From contig JAEXUD010000058.1 in NCBI GenBank assembly GCA_023453025.1, forward strand, positions 1 through 64,000: a stretch of 64,000 nucleotides of DNA, given 5' to 3'. Source of the stretch: Bacillota bacterium. GTDB taxonomy: Bacteria > Bacillota > Clostridia > Tissierellales > Sedimentibacteraceae. Each line of letters begins with the position of its first letter. The first letter of the stretch is position 1. A program made the translations under genes and the position numbers. Of the stretch, positions 25,781 to 35,400 are shown in pieces. The notes beneath the pieces were generated by a model, which searched no databases, was not told the DNA's origin, and was given only the letters and a program-made list of their open reading frames with translations.

Positions 25781-26665
25781 TTAATAAAATAAAAATGTTA
25801 AATAGCTTGTTGTTTCTTCCATCTTTTTTTGAAGAATAAGCTCTGAATTGCTGTGATTTAACAGCTTCATATCAGATGAATCCAGCTTATCCATCATTTT
25901 AATCATTGTAACAATGCTTACCGGAGAATCCATATTGTCATTGGTAAAGGACATTATTTGGTTAATATTTTTATTTTTAATCGCTTCAAGGCTGATTGAA
26001 TCCATTTTTTCTGCCTCTTCTAAATTCAAATAATGGGAAAAATCAACCGACGCAATAAACAGTGTCCTGTCCTTGTCAACCAGATTGCTCAAATCTTCAA
26101 CTATCTTGTCAAGATCCTTCAGCTTAGTTTGCCTTGTTATAACAAGTGTAACTATTTTTACATCATCTAAATAATACTTGATAAACGGCACTATGGTTGA
26201 TGTGGAATGCTCCATGGCCAGCTTATCGTCATCTTCGATTATGATGTTGTTTTTTAACAGCTCCCCGGTAATATCCTCGTCAGTCTGCAGCACGCCCGCT
26301 GGCGTCTGCCAATCCTTAAGTGTAGTAAAAATTTTTCCCATCATAATACTTTCATGATCCGGTCCAATCAGAACCACAGTTTCATAATCATGATTTTTTA
26401 CATTTTGAAAAACCTCATGAATCAAATCACCGGCAACTAAATGGTGCGGCAGTATAACTCCTCGTATACTGCCTGCGCCGTCATACGGTTCGAATTCTTT
26501 GATATTAACAAAATCAACAGGATTGTAATACAGACATTCCATATTGTTTTTGCTGTTAAAATAGTCTGAATTTGTTTGTTCTTCCTTCTCTTTATAAATA
26601 CTGATGATTAATGTCAATACAATAATTATTGATATAATAGTTGATGTTTTAGGTATTTTATTCAA
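25781..26665 (-). CDS. membrane-anchored Memo-family protein (AmmeMemoRadiSam system protein B-like)
   Basis: A 294-residue protein with an N-terminal hydrophobic anchor (about residues 8-23), then a Memo fold. The family metal and active-site-like residues are visible in GVILPHHLVAGD, IGPDHES, AMEHSTS and SVDFSHY. Memo proteins usually occur with an AMMECR1 protein and a radical SAM enzyme; neither is seen here. The anchor suggests that this domain faces outside the cell. It starts at a TTG 23 bases after the A2M-like lipoprotein gene and so belongs to its operon. Confidence 0.85.
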   Translation of the reverse strand: MNKIPKTSTIISIIIVLTLIISIYKEKEEQTNSDYFNSKNNMECLYYNPVDFVNIKEFEPYDGAGSIRGVILPHHLVAGDLIHEVFQNVKNHDYETVVLIGPDHESIMMGKIFTTLKDWQTPAGVLQTDEDITGELLKNNIIIEDDDKLAMEHSTSTIVPFIKYYLDDVKIVTLVITRQTKLKDLDKIVEDLSNLVDKDRTLFIASVDFSHYLNLEEAEKMDSISLEAIKNKNINQIMSFTNDNMDSPVSIVTMIKMMDKLDSSDMKLLNHSNSELILQKKMEETTSYLTFLFY

Positions 26666-26688
26666 TTTGTAACCAGCCTGAAATTATT

Positions 26689-29600
26689 TTAATTAATGGT
26701 TAATACGCTTTTGTCAACATAATTTAAATTTGCTTCAAATGCTTCTTTGATTACCGCATAGTCAACTGTATATTCTCCTTTTTGTGCCGCCTGCATATAA
26801 AATACTATGGGAGCAATTGCCGAATGCTTATTATAAAAGTAATCAAACTTTAATTTTTGACCGTCAATATCAGACCTGTAAGTGTCCGGGCCTGCTTCTA
26901 TATACCTGAATCCGGATGGAATTACATATGTTATCTCATATTGTCCATATTCTATTTCAGAAGCAAAGCCGGGCATAATTTCTACCTTTACTATATCCGA
27001 CTGATTGTAGTTTGTTTGTTCAGTTGATTTGTCCCTTTGCACATAGCTTATTTTAATTGAGATATCATCAGTCCTGTGTTTGTCTAAATCATCCTTGTTG
27101 CCTGACGCATCTACTTTGCATGCAATGCTTCCGTTAATTTTACTGAATTTTATATCTTTTATTTTTTCCTTTGGCACTGCAAAGCTTTCCCTGTCAAACA
27201 GCTTCAATTTATATGTTTTCCCTGTACCGTCTGTAGTTACAGTCACCTCTCCGAACAAATCCTTGATTTCATCCAGCTTCATAATATCTCTGTTCATAAT
27301 ATAAATCAGCTGTTCGAAATTGCTCAGGGTTTCATTGGATGGCTTGTTATAAATATATCGGAACATTTTGTCTCCGGTTTCAAAGTCATTAAGCTTTACC
27401 CCCAAAACAGCCAAAAGCGCCGTAAGCTCATAATTATCTGTACTGTTTTGATTATTGTCATAGTATAAGTAGTCACCTGATTTTATTAAGCTGCTTGTCA
27501 GTTCCCTGTAATATTTATTGGCTTTCTTGTTATCTCCCAGCTCTGCAAGTGCAAGTGACAAATACAATTTATCTCTTACTCCCAGTTCAGACGGATGATT
27601 TTCAAGCAAATCATAGATAGTAAGCAATACCGGTTCTTTATAATTGCTTAATCCCCACAAGGATGCGGCAATGTTTGTATTGTACTCTGCATTGTTTTCA
27701 ACATAATATTTAAAGTAATATCTGAATTTGGAATTTAAGCTTTCATCATCTGTCAAATAAGACAGCTTGGCTGTTACCTCCATATCAGCAGAAGAATATG
27801 GAAACAGTTTGTATCCTCTTTCATTTTCCGATTCATATTCTGTTATTTTACTTATGAGATCCTCCTCGTCAAATTCTAAATTTGTTTTGAAATATTCGTT
27901 TATGTATTTTCCGGCTATCATAGAACAAACTGTCTGGTCCAGTCTTCTGCCATAGCTTGATGAAATGGCATCCAGACTATTGTAAAAATCCGAGCTGCTT
28001 TCATTGAGAAGTGTGATGACAGGATTGGAATACACTTCTTCCAGTACAGTGTCCTCGGTAATTTTGTAATAATCCGTGTTATTGAAATATACATATGAAT
28101 CTGCTACATTAAATTCTTCTTTAATTGCATCCTTGTTGTTTTTACTGCTTGCCGTTACATATATTTCATAATTCCCTTCGTTTAGTTTTCCTAATAATAC
28201 ATTGGTATAACTGCCCGTGATGCCTTTTTGCTCAAAATCTGTTTTTTTGCCTGTTTCTTTATTTTCAACAGTTATCTTGTAATCAACCTCTTCAGATTTT
28301 ACTGTGTCAGTACCAAATACTCTTAATGCCGCATTGATGTTATCATCCTTCAAATATTCCCTGCCCATTATTAAATCTACAAAGAACGGTAAGCTGACAG
28401 TTATATTTTTGGTTCCGCTGCCGGCATAGAGCTTATCTGATATAGCCTGGTATGTTATCCTCCATGAGGTAAGATTGTCGGGCAATTTGAATTTTAATGC
28501 TGCCTTGCCGCTTTTATCGGTTGTTACCGTTCTGAACATGGCAGTGTCTTCAAAATCATCCCTGAAGGCATTGTCATTTCCACCGCCTCCGCCCTTTTCG
28601 GCGCCGCCGCTGCCTGATGTGTTTATATCCATGTTTGAAAGATATTCTTTAATCAAGCCTGTATGAAATGAATATGTATATAAGTCATCTAATGTTCTGA
28701 CATATTTTTCAAATAATGCAAAATAAGCCTCATCAACAACGCTTACATTTACATCAGCTGCACATGGATTTTTATTTTCGTCATATGCTTTTATATTTAG
28801 TGTTACTTCCTCACCCGGCTTATAGTTCTCTTTGTCTGTAACCGCATCAAAATATATCTGTCTTTCTGTTCTGTCATAATATATAAATCCCGTCACCGGA
28901 TACATGTATCCGTTTTTGATGTATGCTCCTTGAATTGATACATTAGGGATAAAAGCTTCGTCAAAATCATATTGTATATTTGTACCGTCAAAAAACTTAC
29001 AGTCAATTAAGCCGTTTCTTGCGAACATCAGTAACAGATTATCATTATCCGTGCTTACTGCCGTCTCGTTGTTATAGCTTACTTCCATATTTACAGCATC
29101 ACCTGACCTGTAGCTTTCCTTGGTGTCTGCCTTTTCCAGACTGTAGTAAAGTCTTTCATATGGTATATACCTGCCGTGGATATATGCTTCCTCTTCAATA
29201 TTTTCATTGACTTCATCATAGCAGGATGCGATTATCCTGTAGCTTCTGTTTTCGTCATAATTGGGGATTTCTATACCAGCAATTCCCGAAGAAATATTTA
29301 CATCCTCATGATAGACTGTATTTTCAACCAATCTGTAATCATATATTGTATTATTGACCTTATTGACGTAGTCATATAATTCTTTGATTTTAATTTTTTC
29401 ATAATAGCCTTCAATAATTCTTACATTAACCGTATCATCTAATGGCTTGCCTCTGAGCTCACTGTAGTCACCTGTTTGATCTGTGCTATAGTCCTCAATT
29501 ACCAATTCATGCAATAAAATATCTACAGCTGCCGGATTTTCATAATCTATATTTACTTCAAGCATTTTATTTTTGGGGAATACTTTAAAATTGTCCCAAA

Positions 29601-31542
29601 GACTTACTGACGTATTCTCTGCTTCCTTGTTGTAGCAATATAAATCTATATTAACTGGTCTCCAGCTGCTGCTTTTAGCTTCAGTGTTTATTTTAACCTC
29701 TGCTTCTCCATTTTCATTCAATGTGATTTCATTGTCCATATCCTCATAGACTACAGAGCCATATGCAAAGCTGCCGTAAGTATGCGTATTAAACATGATC
29801 TTGAAATTTGGCACCGGACTGCCGTCAAAAAAGCCGGCATTAACTTTATAGATTAGTTCATCACCTCTGTACATAACCTTTTTACTTAATTCACCGCTCA
29901 TTGTATAAAGGGGCTTGGTATATTTTCTTACTTCAATATATTTTGTAGACAGCTTGATATCATTATCATATACCTCAACACGCAGGCTGCCGGATGCTGT
30001 ATTATTTAAATTGAATTGTGCCGTATATGTTCCGATATCTGTCAATTCAACCTGCTTGCTGTCCAGTATCAATTCTGTTCCTGATTCCACAAGATTGATT
30101 TTTACCTTGTTGACAGTATTTTCGTCTCTGTATCTTGCAAACCCCCAGACATTTACTGTATCTGTGTTCATGTAGACAGGTCTGTCTGTATCTATATATC
30201 TAAAGGATTCCGATGCTTCACTTAAATTTCTGTAATAATAGTTTTGAAAAAGAGCACTGTCCGCATAAATAAAATCATTGTACCCTTTGGCTGCGACTCT
30301 TAAAAATACTGTTTCATAGTCATCTGCCTTCTTCCTGCTGATTAATGTTCCGTTTTCATCAGTCACTCCTATATTTTTGTCATTTAGAATTATATTGGCA
30401 TCCTGAATACCATTGCCGCTCACGGTTTCCCCTGCAAATACCAACACCTGCTCTTCAAAAATGGCATTGTAAACCAGCATATCGTTTATTTGCATAAATA
30501 AATATGAATTTTCGACAAAACCTTCCGCGCTTAGTTCCAGCAAATAGTAGCCCTTTTTCATGTCATCGGGCAATTCAAAAATTGCTTTGTTTCTATAAGA
30601 GTATCTTTCATCTATAAATGGCTTTTGTTTTATTGAATTTATGCTTACTAAATTATTGGTGTTTTTTATATCCTCCGGAAATTTGCCTGTTTCGGCATAC
30701 AGTCTTACATCCTTGGCAAATTCATCGTCGGTTTTATACTGATATATATTGATTGTAAATTCCGCTTCGGTATATTGATTGCCTATGTATGCACCGACTA
30801 ATTTAGCGTTATTCTCACTTATATTTATTAAAGGATTGTCAAAGTAAATTTCAGCATCTGAATTTCTTTCTGTAATGAAGCTGAAGGTATAATCTTCTTT
30901 TAATCGTTCAGTGCCGCCTTTTAATCCATAACCCTTTTTAACTGTAACTGTATATCTTGTATTGTGCTCCAGGCTTTCCGGAGCAAAAATAACACAATTG
31001 TCCTTATAAATGAATCTTCCTTCTGCTTTAGGCTCAATTTCGAAATAATTGTCTATATCTTCAAAATCCTTAAGCGAAAAGTATATTTCTATACCTGAAT
31101 TAACAGGGACATAGCTGCTTCCATCGGAAGGAATGGTATTTTCTATTTTGAATTCTTTTTTAGTTTGAAATGCCCAGGAATATTCAAAAGGTCCATCCAT
31201 TAATTTTGCCTGATAAATCTTATTATTTTCCAGTTCGGTTGACGGAATAATATTGTAGATGGTCTTTGATACCTCTTCAATTTTAAATTCCTTTTCGGGA
31301 ATAAGCTGAAGGTTATCCTTGATAAAGTTTTTGCTTATATTTTCCCTGCTGGTTAATTGAAAACCGGAAGAATTGTCAATGCCCTGATTGTCAGACTTAA
31401 TTGCGGTAAGATCAAATTTATTTTCATCATATTGTATATCTGTCTTTTCAGCCGGCTGATCGACCGGATTTGTATTTTTATCGGAACATGCTGTTATTAT
31501 AAGGCAAATACACAGTATTGATGCTGTTATTCTTTTATACAT
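26689..31542 (-). CDS. alpha-2-macroglobulin-like lipoprotein without thioester
   Basis: A 1617-residue lipoprotein with signal peptide and lipobox IITAC (Cys19). Next comes a Big_5-type Ig domain (about 125-226), then macroglobulin domains including an MG2 block with DTDRPVYMNTDTVNVWGFAR (about 455) and a Gly-rich bait-like linker (about 975-990). The A2M core follows, with KLPDNLTSWRITY (about 1020), and a helical domain after it. Where trapping A2Ms have CxEQ, this protein reads YGRRLDQT (about 1195), so no thioester can form. Bacterial A2Ms bind or trap proteases at the cell surface, often beside a penicillin-binding protein; here the partner is a Memo-like protein instead. The ATG has an AAGGAGG site. 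Confidence 0.9.
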   Translation of the reverse strand: MYKRITASILCICLIITACSDKNTNPVDQPAEKTDIQYDENKFDLTAIKSDNQGIDNSSGFQLTSRENISKNFIKDNLQLIPEKEFKIEEVSKTIYNIIPSTELENNKIYQAKLMDGPFEYSWAFQTKKEFKIENTIPSDGSSYVPVNSGIEIYFSLKDFEDIDNYFEIEPKAEGRFIYKDNCVIFAPESLEHNTRYTVTVKKGYGLKGGTERLKEDYTFSFITERNSDAEIYFDNPLINISENNAKLVGAYIGNQYTEAEFTINIYQYKTDDEFAKDVRLYAETGKFPEDIKNTNNLVSINSIKQKPFIDERYSYRNKAIFELPDDMKKGYYLLELSAEGFVENSYLFMQINDMLVYNAIFEEQVLVFAGETVSGNGIQDANIILNDKNIGVTDENGTLISRKKADDYETVFLRVAAKGYNDFIYADSALFQNYYYRNLSEASESFRYIDTDRPVYMNTDTVNVWGFARYRDENTVNKVKINLVESGTELILDSKQVELTDIGTYTAQFNLNNTASGSLRVEVYDNDIKLSTKYIEVRKYTKPLYTMSGELSKKVMYRGDELIYKVNAGFFDGSPVPNFKIMFNTHTYGSFAYGSVVYEDMDNEITLNENGEAEVKINTEAKSSSWRPVNIDLYCYNKEAENTSVSLWDNFKVFPKNKMLEVNIDYENPAAVDILLHELVIEDYSTDQTGDYSELRGKPLDDTVNVRIIEGYYEKIKIKELYDYVNKVNNTIYDYRLVENTVYHEDVNISSGIAGIEIPNYDENRSYRIIASCYDEVNENIEEEAYIHGRYIPYERLYYSLEKADTKESYRSGDAVNMEVSYNNETAVSTDNDNLLLMFARNGLIDCKFFDGTNIQYDFDEAFIPNVSIQGAYIKNGYMYPVTGFIYYDRTERQIYFDAVTDKENYKPGEEVTLNIKAYDENKNPCAADVNVSVVDEAYFALFEKYVRTLDDLYTYSFHTGLIKEYLSNMDINTSGSGGAEKGGGGGNDNAFRDDFEDTAMFRTVTTDKSGKAALKFKLPDNLTSWRITYQAISDKLYAGSGTKNITVSLPFFVDLIMGREYLKDDNINAALRVFGTDTVKSEEVDYKITVENKETGKKTDFEQKGITGSYTNVLLGKLNEGNYEIYVTASSKNNKDAIKEEFNVADSYVYFNNTDYYKITEDTVLEEVYSNPVITLLNESSSDFYNSLDAISSSYGRRLDQTVCSMIAGKYINEYFKTNLEFDEEDLISKITEYESENERGYKLFPYSSADMEVTAKLSYLTDDESLNSKFRYYFKYYVENNAEYNTNIAASLWGLSNYKEPVLLTIYDLLENHPSELGVRDKLYLSLALAELGDNKKANKYYRELTSSLIKSGDYLYYDNNQNSTDNYELTALLAVLGVKLNDFETGDKMFRYIYNKPSNETLSNFEQLIYIMNRDIMKLDEIKDLFGEVTVTTDGTGKTYKLKLFDRESFAVPKEKIKDIKFSKINGSIACKVDASGNKDDLDKHRTDDISIKISYVQRDKSTEQTNYNQSDIVKVEIMPGFASEIEYGQYEITYVIPSGFRYIEAGPDTYRSDIDGQKLKFDYFYNKHSAIAPIVFYMQAAQKGEYTVDYAVIKEAFEANLNYVDKSVLTIN

Positions 31543-31677
31543 AATAACCTCCTTGTTACATCTTTTGATAACATTATACTATAAATTCATTTAAGCTTCT
31601 ACCACAATTTGTAAATTCATTTTATCAGTACCTTAATTTTTATATCGGCATAATATAATGCAGGAGGGATTTAAATT

Positions 31678-32361
31678 ATGAGATATGCAGAAAAAGCACA
31701 AATAAAAATGCAGACTTTTGAAGAGACATTTATATATGAGGATGTTGAGGTTATGACTCTCACTATCAAATACCCCGTGATAAAGGTGTATAAGAGCCCC
31801 GATGCACAGGTCAAAATCAATAATCAGATAGCTATTGAGGTTAATGAATATTTCAGATATGTATCAGATATTTTATATGAACAGGCAATAAATGATTACA
31901 AGAATGCAATGGAAAATGACTTTCCGTTCCATGGCTATGAAGCTATTATGGAATATGTAATAACTTATAACAACAACTGCTTTTTAAGTTATTATATCGA
32001 CAAGTATGAATTTACAGGCGGAGCTCACGGAAATACCATAAGAAGCTCTGATACATTTGAATTAAGAAGTGGAACAGAAATTCCGCTTTATTGTTATTTT
32101 AAGGAGGGAACTGATTACAGGCGATTGCTTACCAATGAAATGATAAAGCAGGCAGGCAGCAGATTAAAAGATAATCCGGGCATTTATTTCGATGATTATA
32201 AATCATTGATTATAAAAAATTTTGATGAAGACAATTATTTTCTTACACCGGAGGGGCTGGCTGTCTATTATCAGCAATATGACATAGCTCCGTATTCCAC
32301 AGGGATAGTTGTATTTACCGTTCCATACAAAACAATAGGCTGGTACCCCAGCTGCAATTGA
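31678..32361 (+). CDS. DUF3298 (RsiV C-terminal-like) domain protein
   Basis: A 227-residue protein with an N-terminal DUF4163-like half and a C-terminal DUF3298 half, marked by FTGGAHGNTI at about residue 117. This is the architecture of the outer domain of the anti-sigma factor RsiV, which binds lysozyme, but here there is no membrane segment, no anti-sigma region and no signal peptide, so it is a free-standing cytoplasmic version, common in Clostridia, with unknown function. CAGGAGGG precedes the ATG, and a TATAAT box lies at 31654-31659 without a good -35. It is transcribed divergently from the A2M operon. Confidence 0.85.
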   Translation: MRYAEKAQIKMQTFEETFIYEDVEVMTLTIKYPVIKVYKSPDAQVKINNQIAIEVNEYFRYVSDILYEQAINDYKNAMENDFPFHGYEAIMEYVITYNNNCFLSYYIDKYEFTGGAHGNTIRSSDTFELRSGTEIPLYCYFKEGTDYRRLLTNEMIKQAGSRLKDNPGIYFDDYKSLIIKNFDEDNYFLTPEGLAVYYQQYDIAPYSTGIVVFTVPYKTIGWYPSCN

Positions 32362-32388
32362 TATCAACCAAAATTAACCTTGATTCTG

Positions 32389-32434
32389 TGGACGGACCTT
32401 AAAATGGATATTATTATGGAGACGGACTTTAAAA
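32389..32434. repeat. short direct repeat related to the GGGGACGG elements
   Basis: GGACGGACCTTAAAA and AGACGGACTTTAAAA occur 30 bases apart just before the terminator. The GACGGA core recalls the REP-like elements at 1609 and 43709. Confidence 0.4.
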
Positions 32435-32466
32435 CCCCTCAAAATTATTCTCTGAGGGGTTTTTAT
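32431..32466 (+). terminator. rho-independent terminator between convergent genes
   Basis: A perfect 11-bp stem AAAACCCCTCA / TGAGGGGTTTT with a T-run on the plus side. On the minus side it lies about 30 bases past the stop of the giant SLH gene and also has a T-run, so it can serve both. Confidence 0.85.
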
Positions 32467-32490
32467 TTGTATTGGAGAGATTAATCGTGT

Positions 32491-35400
32491 CTATTTTGAC
32501 AGCAGATTGTACAGCACCTGTGCCATTTCCGCTCTGGTTGTGGTGCTTGCCGGAGAAAGCCTGCCTGCATTTCCTGATATGGTTCCTGTTTCAACCAGCA
32601 GTGACATGGCTTCTCTTGCCCATGAGGCAACCAAATTTTCATCCGCAAAGCCTGAAAGTGTCTTGCCTGAGATTTTTTCAGGCATACTGTCTATGACTTT
32701 TAAAGCGTTATATAAAAGTGTGAACATTTCCTGTCGGGTAATTTCTCTTTCCGGAGCGAACATGTTGCTGCCCACCCCCTCGGTAATGCCAAGTCTTTTT
32801 GCGGCTGCCAGATAGTTGGTGTAATAAGTGTTTCCGCCGTCGGCAAAGTTATCAGCAGGATTTGCATCCGGGGCTATGTTGTATGCTCTCATCAGCAATA
32901 CAAGGAAATCACTTCGTTTAAGTCTTGCATCCGGACTGTAATTGTTATTTCCGGTGCCTGTGGTTATACCTCTTGCCGCAATAAAGCCCACAGCTCTTTT
33001 ATACCATGAATCAGGGGAAACATCATTAAAATTCACATTGTTAAATTCAACTATATATCTTCCGGAACTTAAGACAGTAAAGGTTAATGCCTTTGTCTTT
33101 AAATCATAGTGTCCGTCCATTACAACAGCTGTATTACCGTTGCTGTCAACAGACTTAATTATAATGCTTTCAGGGCTTAGCAGCTCTTTGGCTGAAGGTG
33201 TATATGGAATTGAAATTCTGAATGGTGCACTTAACATTGCACGCTCGTCTATATCAATTATTAAGGATCCATTTTCACTCTTAGAAAGCTTATAATTTTG
33301 CAGCGGTGAATTTGATGTGTCTTCGTCGTCATCATCATTTTCTTCTGTATTTAAGGTTTCAAAGCTTAAGGTATAATCTTCTCCAAGCATCTCGGCATTT
33401 GAATTTTGCACCGCCAAAGCAGGAATTGAAAGTGTGTATGCCGTATTTTCCCTGAACCGGCTTGGGAGTTTAACATACAGCCATTCTCCGTCAAGCTGTG
33501 CAGATATTGAATCTACTTTAGATTCCAAAGCATACACCGCAATGCCGTCAAAGCTTGGACCCGCTTCTACAGCCTGGTTGAATTTTACCTTCAATTCAGA
33601 ATTTAAGGCTATATCTGTCATACCTTCACCCGGGTATGCAAATATAATTTCCGGACTGCTTGATGTTGTGGCAAAGTTAAGGCTGTAGTCTTCATTCATA
33701 GTGTGTCCGTAAACACCTGTAACAGCATCAACAGGCACGTACAGATTATAGGCTGTGCTGTTGGATAATGCTTCTTGTGGTGTAATTGTCAATGCCTTGC
33801 CGGCCAGTGTTTTGTCAACAGCTATTTCATTAAGATCTTCATCATATAATTCTATACCGTCAAATTGTTCTCCTTTTTCCACGTCTACATTAAAGCTTAT
33901 AGTTATAGGTTTTTCTATGCTTATTTGTGTTTCATTCGGTGAAGGATCAACCGTATCAACAGTAACAGCTGCTTTTTCTAAAGTGAAATGACAAATATTA
34001 TTATCTGTTGAATACTCTTTCTCCGCATGTCCGAGTGTGGCCTGCACATACATATTTATGCTTCCGTCTTCACCTGCAGCCAGATCCTGTGAAGAGAATA
34101 AAAAGCTCAAAGTCATTTCCTGTCCGGGTATTATTTCATCTATTTCTATAGATTCTATAATTTGTCCGCTTTCTTCATGCACAACTTTAACTGCTGCATC
34201 CTCCAGAACAGTGCTTCCGGTGTTTTTTACCGTGGCTTTAACAATATAGTCATTTCTGGCTATATTTTCACTGTCAACATTTGTTACTGCAATGTCTGAT
34301 GCTGCAATTTTTAAGCTTACAGTATTATTAGCTTCGTTTGCCTCATGAACGTCTTCGTCAGTACTGACTACAGCATACAGCTCATATTCACTTCTTTCCT
34401 CCGGTCCCACCAGCCACTCCAGCTCCAGTTCGGCAGCTGAGTTAGCAGCTATAGCTTTATCAGTTTCTGCCGCTGCTATTAAATTCCCGTCAGCAGGGTC
34501 TCCGTCGTATAAATACAATGTTGCATTTTCCGCAAAATCACCTGCATTTTTTATAACTGCCGATACTGCCGTTACAGCACCTTTGACCGGAATTGACGGA
34601 GATAATTGCAGTCCGTATTCTTCGTCTACAGCCAAGTCATGCTTCGGAGTATAGCTTAACAGCATCAGATCAACCTTGTCGCTTGGCGACATGAAGCTGA
34701 CATCCTCAACAACCTTATTTATGAGCTCAGCTTTGGTATATACCACGTTAAGAATATTATCTTGTGTAAACACCGGACTGAAGGAACGAATATATCCTGT
34801 ATTTTCACCAACAGTAATTATATTGCTCCATATATCCTTATTAATGTCATAGTAGGAAGCACACATTGTCTTTGTGTTATCTGAGCTTGTATTTGTGTAT
34901 ACTACAGCAAGCTGCGGGCTATCGCCCTCCATGACTGCAAGCTTATAATCATCCGGCACCTGTGACAGAAATTCATCTGACTTAGCTTCCTCACTTAAAG
35001 CGGTTTTGTAAACTAAGCTGCCATCCTGCTTCCATGTAATAAACCATTCACCGTTTACATTTGCTGCCTTTGGTGAAGAGTCATAAACATTATTGTCTGA
35101 CAGACGTACAGCCTCACCCCATCTGTTTTCGTCATATATCCTGTAATAAACCTCACTGTCATGTTGAGTCAACAAATCATTGTCCATATCAAGAGTATAC
35201 AAGAGCAGTCCTTGGCCATTATGCATTGCCAAGGTTGAGTCTATAACAGCAGGCATTGAATTTTCTATTTCCTCAGGATTACTCCAGCTATCACCGTCCC
35301 ATACTGAGAAATATATAGAATCACTGTTTGCCGGAGCCTTTAAATCATCCATATCTTCGCCATAGGTAAAGCTTAAGCCCTGTGACTTTGTCCAAACCAG

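Noticed and set aside
32507..32815. Plus-strand frames of 60-120 codons along the giant SLH gene
   Set aside because: All are antisense to the repeat-bearing SLH gene; their repetition simply mirrors the Ig repeats.
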